From CALODL01 sp942492115 (GTDB lineage Bacteria > Planctomycetota > Phycisphaerae > UBA1845 > CAIVHJ01): a stretch of 64,000 nucleotides of DNA. The stretch spans positions 303,590-367,589 of the forward strand of contig CALODL010000012.1 of NCBI GenBank assembly GCA_942492115.1. The letters run 5' to 3'. The notes under the pieces are model-generated. The model was given only the letters and a program-made list of their open reading frames with translations. It searched no databases and was not told where the DNA came from. Of this stretch, positions 59,219-64,000 are shown piece by piece (position 1 is the stretch's first letter; each line of letters starts with the position of its first letter). The position numbers and the translations under genes were made by a program.

Positions 59219-59574
59219 GGGTCGCTGTGTTCCTCTTCCGGTTCCTGGCAAATTTAGAGTGGATTATATCTACAGCCCTGGGGGCATGCTACGACATAAT
59301 CCCCAAAAAGGGTCGCAGCCCACCTAAGACCTTCGGTCCATTCTTATTCGGCGATCCAATTTTGTTTTTGGCTCAAAAACTCACCTGTGATTTCCTCTGG
59401 AGAAGGCGTCCGGAGCCCATACTTCGGCAACCTCATCGGTATCCCCGCAGACGAACTGGGTAATTTAACCCACTATTCTATTTGTGGAGCCGCGCTCCAA
59501 CGTTGGTTATCCTTACCGGCACTCATCTTGAAACGCCTGTCATCCATGCGGTCCACGAGCCCGGGAACCCGAAC
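59219..59574. other. Divergent intergenic region between DUF2617 and pyrC
   Basis: This 356-base gap holds a minus-strand TATAAT (59263-59268), 45 bases before the DUF2617 ATG. On the plus side is a small palindrome TGGGT-N6-ACCCA (59457-59472) next to TATTCT (59474-59479), which could be the pyrC promoter/operator. Nothing else is recognised. Confidence 0.45.
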
Positions 59575-60870
59575 ATGCCCGACAGTTCAATTGCCATCAC
59601 CGGCGGTACATCTCTCGACCCGTTTTCGGGGCACTCCATCAAAGCTGATGTCTACGTCGAGAACGGCCGCCAGACATCTTCGGCTGGCCCGCAACCGCTG
59701 CAGATCCATGCCCACGACCTCCTGGTCGCCCCTGGGCTGATCGACGTGCACGTCCATCTCAGGGAACCCGGGTTCGAACAGGCCGAGACCATCTCCTCGG
59801 GCACCGCCGCAGCGGTCGCCGGTGGCTTTGCAGCGGTGGCCTGCATGCCAAACACAACCCCAGCGCTCAACGGCCCCGTAGAACTGGCCTGCGTCAGCGC
59901 AGCCGAGGCGTCGTGCCGGGTTTATCCCATCGCATGCCTGACACGGGATCGAGCCGGCCAGACATTGATCGACTATGAAGCCGCCCGAGATGCCGGTGCT
60001 GTTGCTTTCTCAGATGACGGCACAGGGGTGGCAAGCGATGCCCTGATGGCCGAAGCCTTTCGTCGGATTGCGGAGATCGACGGGCTCGTGATCCAGCACT
60101 GCGAAGTGGAGGACTTCCAGCACGGGGTGATGCACCTCGGGGCCGTCTCGAGGAAGCTGGGCGTGAGTGGAATCGACCCCCTGTCCGAGGAACTGATGAT
60201 TGCCCGTGACCTGGTGCTCGCCGAGCGCTACGGCGCTCGCTATCACGTCGCCCATATCTCGACGGCCCGCGCCGTGGAACTGGTTCGCCGCGCCAAGCGC
60301 GACGGCATTCCGGTGACCACCGAGGTCTGTCCGCACCACCTCCTGCTGACCGACGAAGCGTGTCGCGGGCTCGACCCCAACTACAAAATGCACCCCCCCT
60401 TACGTGAACCCACTGATGTCGAAGCCTGCATCGCAGGTGTTCTGGATGGCACGATCGATTGCCTCGTGACCGACCATGCTCCCCATCCTGCTTCCTCGAA
60501 GAACAAAGGGTTTGAGGCCGCCCCGCCCGGCATCATTGGCGTCGAGTCATCGCTGGCGCTCTGTGCTGATGCATTGGTCCATACGAAACGAATCGACTGG
60601 ATGGAACTGGTTCGCCTGATGAGTACCGCACCTGCGAATGTCTTGCGCATTCCCGGGGGCCGCCTGGGGGTCGGGCATCCTGCCGACATCACACTGATCG
60701 ACCCGGAAGCAGAGTGGACGATTGATGTCGATCGTTTTGCATCGAAGTCGAGGAATTGCCCGTTTCATGGCCGCAACGTGAAGGGCAAGGCGGTCCTGAC
60801 CATCGTGGACGGGGAAATTCGTTACGTGGATGAACGGGCACGAGGCCGCATCGTGCGGTCAGGAGGCTAG
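59575..60870 (+). CDS. pyrC: Dihydroorotase
   Basis: The 431-residue class I (amidohydrolase) enzyme closes carbamoyl aspartate to dihydroorotate in pyrimidine synthesis. Metal ligands and substrate motifs are LIDVHVHLREPG, MPNTTPALN, QHCEVEDF, HISTARAVELV, CPHHLLLTD and TDHAPHPASSK. The C-terminus GVGHPADITLID and RNCPFHGRNVKGKAV is typical. ATG 59575 is the best start for the family length; its ribosome site is weak. The pyrB (aspartate carbamoyltransferase) partner often found upstream is absent. Confidence 0.95.
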   Translation: MPDSSIAITGGTSLDPFSGHSIKADVYVENGRQTSSAGPQPLQIHAHDLLVAPGLIDVHVHLREPGFEQAETISSGTAAAVAGGFAAVACMPNTTPALNGPVELACVSAAEASCRVYPIACLTRDRAGQTLIDYEAARDAGAVAFSDDGTGVASDALMAEAFRRIAEIDGLVIQHCEVEDFQHGVMHLGAVSRKLGVSGIDPLSEELMIARDLVLAERYGARYHVAHISTARAVELVRRAKRDGIPVTTEVCPHHLLLTDEACRGLDPNYKMHPPLREPTDVEACIAGVLDGTIDCLVTDHAPHPASSKNKGFEAAPPGIIGVESSLALCADALVHTKRIDWMELVRLMSTAPANVLRIPGGRLGVGHPADITLIDPEAEWTIDVDRFASKSRNCPFHGRNVKGKAVLTIVDGEIRYVDERARGRIVRSGG

Positions 60871-60928
60871 GCTCGGTCTGAGCAACAAGCCGTCGCGGCC
60901 TCTGCCGACGTGGGTCGGGCTGAGTGGT

Positions 60929-63748
60929 TCAGGATGTCGTGGATTCGACCTCTTCCTCCTCCTCCTCCTCACCATCTTCATACTCCGCCTCTTCTTCGCC
61001 GTCACCATCCTCCTCTTCGCCCTCTTCATCCGCGTCTTCGTATTCATACTCGTATTCGTATTCGTACTCCTCATCCTCTGCTTCTTCGTCCTCACCCTCC
61101 TCTTCGTCCGCGCCTTCGTCCGCGTCGGTGCCCTCGACCTCTTCCTCGTCTTCGGCATCTACAACTGCGTCTGCATCCGCGTCCGCGTCCGCGTCCGCGC
61201 ATCCCTCGACAACGGCCTCGCCTTCGGCGGGATCGAGATCTGCATCGCCGGCCGCATCATCCATGTCCGCGTCCGGCTCGGGATCGTCCTGGTCGGCGGC
61301 ATAGCCCTCGGCCATTTCCTGAGCAACTTGCTGCTTGAGAGCATCCCACTCTTCAAGCGTCATGAGCACTTCGCGTGCCTGCGAGCCCTTGTAGTCGCCG
61401 ACGAGTCCGGCATCCGCCATCTGGTCGACCAGACGTGAAGCGCGCGAGTAGCCGATGGTCAGGCGACGCTGCAACAGGCTGACACTGCCACGCTGCGACT
61501 CCAGAATCACACGCACCGCATCGTCGAACAGTTCGTCACGCTCTCCGCCTTCGGCCTGTGGGCCACTGCGAATCTTCATCAGCTCAGGATGGAAGTCGCT
61601 CTTCCCTTTGCTGCGCAGGTCCTCAACCGTGGCGTGAATCTCATCGTCTTCAATGAAAGTGCCTTGTGAACGTGCCAACGTTGCCGAACCCGGCGGCAGA
61701 AACAGCATGTCGCCCTGCCCCAGAAGGACCTCGGCTCCGTTTTGATCCAGCACGATGCGCGAGTCCATGCGCGCGGCAACTCGAAAAGCGCAGCGGCACG
61801 GCAAGTTGGATTTGATGAGCCCGGTCACCACCTTGGCCTCGGGACGCTGTGTCGCCACGACAATGTGAATACCGACGGCTCTGCTCTTCTGCGCCAGGCG
61901 GGCGAGGTGATACTCGACCTCTTTGGCAGAGGTCATCATGAGATCAGCCAATTCGTCGATCACGATGACGATATAGGGCAAATGCGAGGGGATATGTTCG
62001 GCTTCCTTCTCATTGGCTAAATGGAAACGCTGAAGAATCTGTTCACGCGTCAGGCGATTGAAATGGGCAATGTTGCGTACGCCCGCTTCGGCCAGCAGCG
62101 CATAGCGCTCGTCCATCTTGGTCGTCGCCCATTCCAGAATACGCTCGGCCTTGTTCATGTCGGTGATAATCGGCGACATGAGGTGCGGAACGTCCTTGAA
62201 CACACTCAGCTCGACCATCTTGGGATCGACAAGTATCAACTTGACGCGGTCCGGCCGCTGAGTCATGAGAATGCTCATGATAATGGAGTTGATGCACACA
62301 CTCTTTCCGGAACCCGTAGTGCCGGCAATGAGCATGTGCGGCATCGATGTCATGTCATAGACCATTGCGGCGCCGGAAGCATCCTTACCGAGATAGAGCG
62401 GCAAGGTCATCGCTTGAGCCTTGCGACCGGTCGCCGCTATCAGCTCGCGAAGTCGAACCTTCTCGCGATCGAGCCGCGGGACTTCAATGCCCACCGTATT
62501 CTTACCCGGAATCGGCGCAACCACACGAACCGAAGGCGCCTTCAATGCGCGAGCAATGTCGCTCGACAACGCTGTAATCTGACTGACTTTGATGCCCGGC
62601 GCCAGGTTGAGCTCGAACATTGTGATGACCGGCCCGGTTTCGATCTGGACCACCGGTGCTTCGATCTTGAAATCACGAAGTGCATCTTCGAGCACGCGGG
62701 CCTTCTCGCGTGCCAGCGTTTCCTGCTGTGCTGTGAACGTCGATTCTGTTTCGCCGAGAAGCGATACGGGCGGAAGGACCCAGTCATCGAGAACCGCTGG
62801 ATAACATCCGGTTTTCTCGCTGGGATCCTCACGGTGGTTACGTACGACGATACTCCGCACTCCGTCCAGCAGTGACTTGGTGGGGGGTACAGGTGGACTC
62901 TTCTCTGCGGAAGACTGGCGTTCTTCGACCTTGATGGGAGGTTGCGGGGCCGACTTGGACTTCTTGCGCCGCGGCACCGGTGGTTCCGCGTCCGGTTCCT
63001 GGACGACAACCTCGGCGGGCTTGCGTGTGGCTTGCGGCCTGCGACGCGTCGGCTTGACCACCGGTACTTCGCTGTCATCTGCGGTTGGACTTGGAGCCGA
63101 CGCCGGCTTTCGCGCGGTCAGTGCCTCCTTGAACCATGCTGGCGCGGCTTGAAGTGTATCCAGGACATGACGCAGGCGCTCATTGAAACCGCCGAGGCTG
63201 TGCACGGCCAGGCGGTGCAGCGCCGTGCCGAGCCCGTCGACAGTGAACAGCAGTGCGGCCAGCAGACAGTAGCCGAGTATCAGGAAGGTACCGAACCCGG
63301 AGAAATTGTGGCGCAGCAAGTCCCCGGACCACCCCCCGATCACGCCAGCATACCCGAGCGGCATGTTGGTCGTCCCCTCCGGCCACATGATCTGCGCCGT
63401 AGTCGAACACGTGACGGCGATCACCACTACTCCGATACAGCGCTGGCCCAGGCGATCAAGCCCTCCCTTGCTCAGCTTGTAATACAGCGCGAAGGCGCAC
63501 CCGGCGAGCAGCGGGAATACCCCGCAGCCCAACAGCCGAATGAGATGGAAAGACAGCCAGGCGCCGACTCGACCGCAAGCGTTGTCAGTCGGCACGACGT
63601 GGGGGTAAACATGGGGATTGGGCCAGTCCCGCGACGAGAAAGTGACCATCGCTGTCGCTGCAAAGAGAACCACGAGCAAACCGAAGGCTGCCAGCGCGGT
63701 GCTGGTTGGATTGGGGTGGCCCTCACAGGCCTCACGGGATTTCGCCAC
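60929..63748 (-). CDS. ftsK: DNA translocase FtsK with long acidic tail
   Basis: The 939-residue protein pumps chromosomal DNA at the division septum. Four membrane helices lie in residues 15-175. A basic, Pro-rich linker (210-290) precedes the motor: Walker A at about 475-482 (AGTTGSGKSV), Walker B (YIVIVIDELADLMM), and the gamma winged helix near the end (LQRRLTIGYSRASRLVDQMADAG, about 745-790). After that comes an unusual tail of about 122 residues, nearly all Asp, Glu, Ala and Gly, with (Asp-Ala) and (Tyr-Glu) repeats. Standard FtsK/SpoIIIE ends at the gamma domain. The start is GTG 63748 with GAGGAA just upstream. Confidence 0.96.
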   Translation of the reverse strand: MAKSREACEGHPNPTSTALAAFGLLVVLFAATAMVTFSSRDWPNPHVYPHVVPTDNACGRVGAWLSFHLIRLLGCGVFPLLAGCAFALYYKLSKGGLDRLGQRCIGVVVIAVTCSTTAQIMWPEGTTNMPLGYAGVIGGWSGDLLRHNFSGFGTFLILGYCLLAALLFTVDGLGTALHRLAVHSLGGFNERLRHVLDTLQAAPAWFKEALTARKPASAPSPTADDSEVPVVKPTRRRPQATRKPAEVVVQEPDAEPPVPRRKKSKSAPQPPIKVEERQSSAEKSPPVPPTKSLLDGVRSIVVRNHREDPSEKTGCYPAVLDDWVLPPVSLLGETESTFTAQQETLAREKARVLEDALRDFKIEAPVVQIETGPVITMFELNLAPGIKVSQITALSSDIARALKAPSVRVVAPIPGKNTVGIEVPRLDREKVRLRELIAATGRKAQAMTLPLYLGKDASGAAMVYDMTSMPHMLIAGTTGSGKSVCINSIIMSILMTQRPDRVKLILVDPKMVELSVFKDVPHLMSPIITDMNKAERILEWATTKMDERYALLAEAGVRNIAHFNRLTREQILQRFHLANEKEAEHIPSHLPYIVIVIDELADLMMTSAKEVEYHLARLAQKSRAVGIHIVVATQRPEAKVVTGLIKSNLPCRCAFRVAARMDSRIVLDQNGAEVLLGQGDMLFLPPGSATLARSQGTFIEDDEIHATVEDLRSKGKSDFHPELMKIRSGPQAEGGERDELFDDAVRVILESQRGSVSLLQRRLTIGYSRASRLVDQMADAGLVGDYKGSQAREVLMTLEEWDALKQQVAQEMAEGYAADQDDPEPDADMDDAAGDADLDPAEGEAVVEGCADADADADADAVVDAEDEEEVEGTDADEGADEEEGEDEEAEDEEYEYEYEYEYEDADEEGEEEDGDGEEEAEYEDGEEEEEEEVESTTS
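61176..61199. repeat. Hexanucleotide repeat in the ftsK tail
   Basis: TCCGCG is repeated four times (plus-strand sense), encoding Asp-Ala units in ftsK. GTATTC-like hexamers at about 61040-61069 encode the Tyr-Glu run. Both could expand or shrink in frame. Confidence 0.85.
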
Positions 63749-63839
63749 GACACTTCCTCTCGAACGCTCTTGCCGCGCAAGTAGTTCAGAGGGGTTTATC
63801 GACGCCCCGGGTATCGTCGGTGGAGTGAAACTGGTGGAT

Positions 63840-64000
63840 CTAGCGCCATGGACGGAGGAACGAAAGAATCAGGAGAATGACGACGACACACGCGATGCCC
63901 CACTTCCACCCGTGCCGCCCTCTGCCGCCCACGATCCAGCTGCCGCAGTACGGACACTTCTGGGTTTCGGAATACACCGCCTCCCCACAGCCAGGACACG
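63840..64000 (-). CDS. Truncated zinc-ribbon membrane protein (5' part outside the window)
   Basis: Reading leftwards from the window end, a frame without a start gives CPGCGEAVYSETQKCPYCGS, a two-pair zinc ribbon, then a short linker (WIVGGRGRHG), one hydrophobic helix (GIACVVVILLILSFL) and the stop TAG at 63840-63842. At least 53 residues are present; the beginning lies beyond position 64000. It resembles the small zinc-ribbon anchors common in planctomycetes. It is upstream of ftsK on the same strand. Confidence 0.7.
   Translation of the reverse strand, partial: CPGCGEAVYSETQKCPYCGSWIVGGRGRHGWKWGIACVVVILLILSFLRPWR

Noticed and set aside
60910..61438. Plus-strand Pro/Arg-rich, Ser-rich and hydrophobic frames opposite the ftsK tail
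   Set aside because: They are translations of the repeat tract encoding the acidic FtsK tail; the ftsK frame is continuous with a well-defined motor domain.
1..64000. CRISPR arrays, insertion sequences, prophage or rRNA genes
   Set aside because: No regularly spaced repeats, transposase-like frames, terminal repeats or rRNA core sequences were seen anywhere in the window.

Overview
The window looks like a chromosomal piece of a Gram-negative, diderm bacterium of the Planctomycetota, most likely a Phycisphaerae-type lineage. The reasons are the moderately high GC content, several planctomycete-style families (stand-alone LigD phosphoesterase-like protein, DUF2617, zinc-ribbon membrane protein, secreted HEAT/TPR proteins, a Ser/Thr kinase with a C-terminal membrane anchor), a KdsC/LptC-LptA-like pair that implies lipopolysaccharide export, and an archaeal-type DNA topoisomerase VI. 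I see no tRNA, rRNA, insertion sequence, prophage or CRISPR array. Nearly everything is core-genome in character.

Layout. 1-7.3 kb: minus-strand gatB, an unrecognised gene, the LigD-PE-like gene, hemW, a lipoprotein and a SerA-like dehydrogenase, with one plus-strand TPR lipoprotein. 7.3-8.6 kb: lexA with a long leader that holds a promoter, a perfect palindrome and a possible upstream ORF. 8.7-13.4 kb, minus: arcC, argF, a PAS-GAF-receiver protein and rex. 13.6-18.4 kb, plus: a secreted HEAT-like protein, an M24 peptidase, accB-accC and pabA/trpG. 18.5-22.9 kb: a B12-fold protein with its terminator, a GspE/PilB-type ATPase with a structured leader, a small membrane protein and a zinc-ribbon protein. 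23-27 kb, plus: rnr, gcvT, gcvH. 27-30.7 kb, minus: kdsC plus a giant LptC/LptA-like protein.

31-33.3 kb, plus: trpS, scpA, ridA. 33.4-40.5 kb, minus: one tight operon DUF502-hpf-ptsN-ptsH-ptsI-DUF2344-rne, linking a soluble phosphotransfer chain to ribosome hibernation and RNA decay. 40.5-41.9 kb: a frameshifted gene, a phosphodiesterase and a candidate small RNA. 42-47.5 kb, plus: a secreted protein, rpmA, obg, coaX, a shortened MnmE-like GTPase and a Ser/Thr kinase. 47.5-49.9 kb: a FliA-type sigma factor whose Shine-Dalgarno sits in a hairpin loop, a candidate cloverleaf RNA, an ACT protein and clpS. 50-54.5 kb, plus: gltA followed by both subunits of topoisomerase VI. 54.5-59.2 kb, minus: DUF2617, TPR protein, holA, lipoprotein, DUF2203. 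59.5 kb to the end: pyrC (+), ftsK (-) and a truncated zinc-ribbon protein (-).

The most unusual content is the topoisomerase VI pair, with lysine-rich tails on both subunits (20 of the last 24 residues of subunit B are lysine), in the same window as an FtsK with a 120-residue acidic tail. Three non-coding segments with strong base-paired architecture (19875-19989, 41733-41865, 48697-48825) are the best candidates for undescribed RNAs. All functional calls come from reading motifs by eye; no database search or folding program was run.
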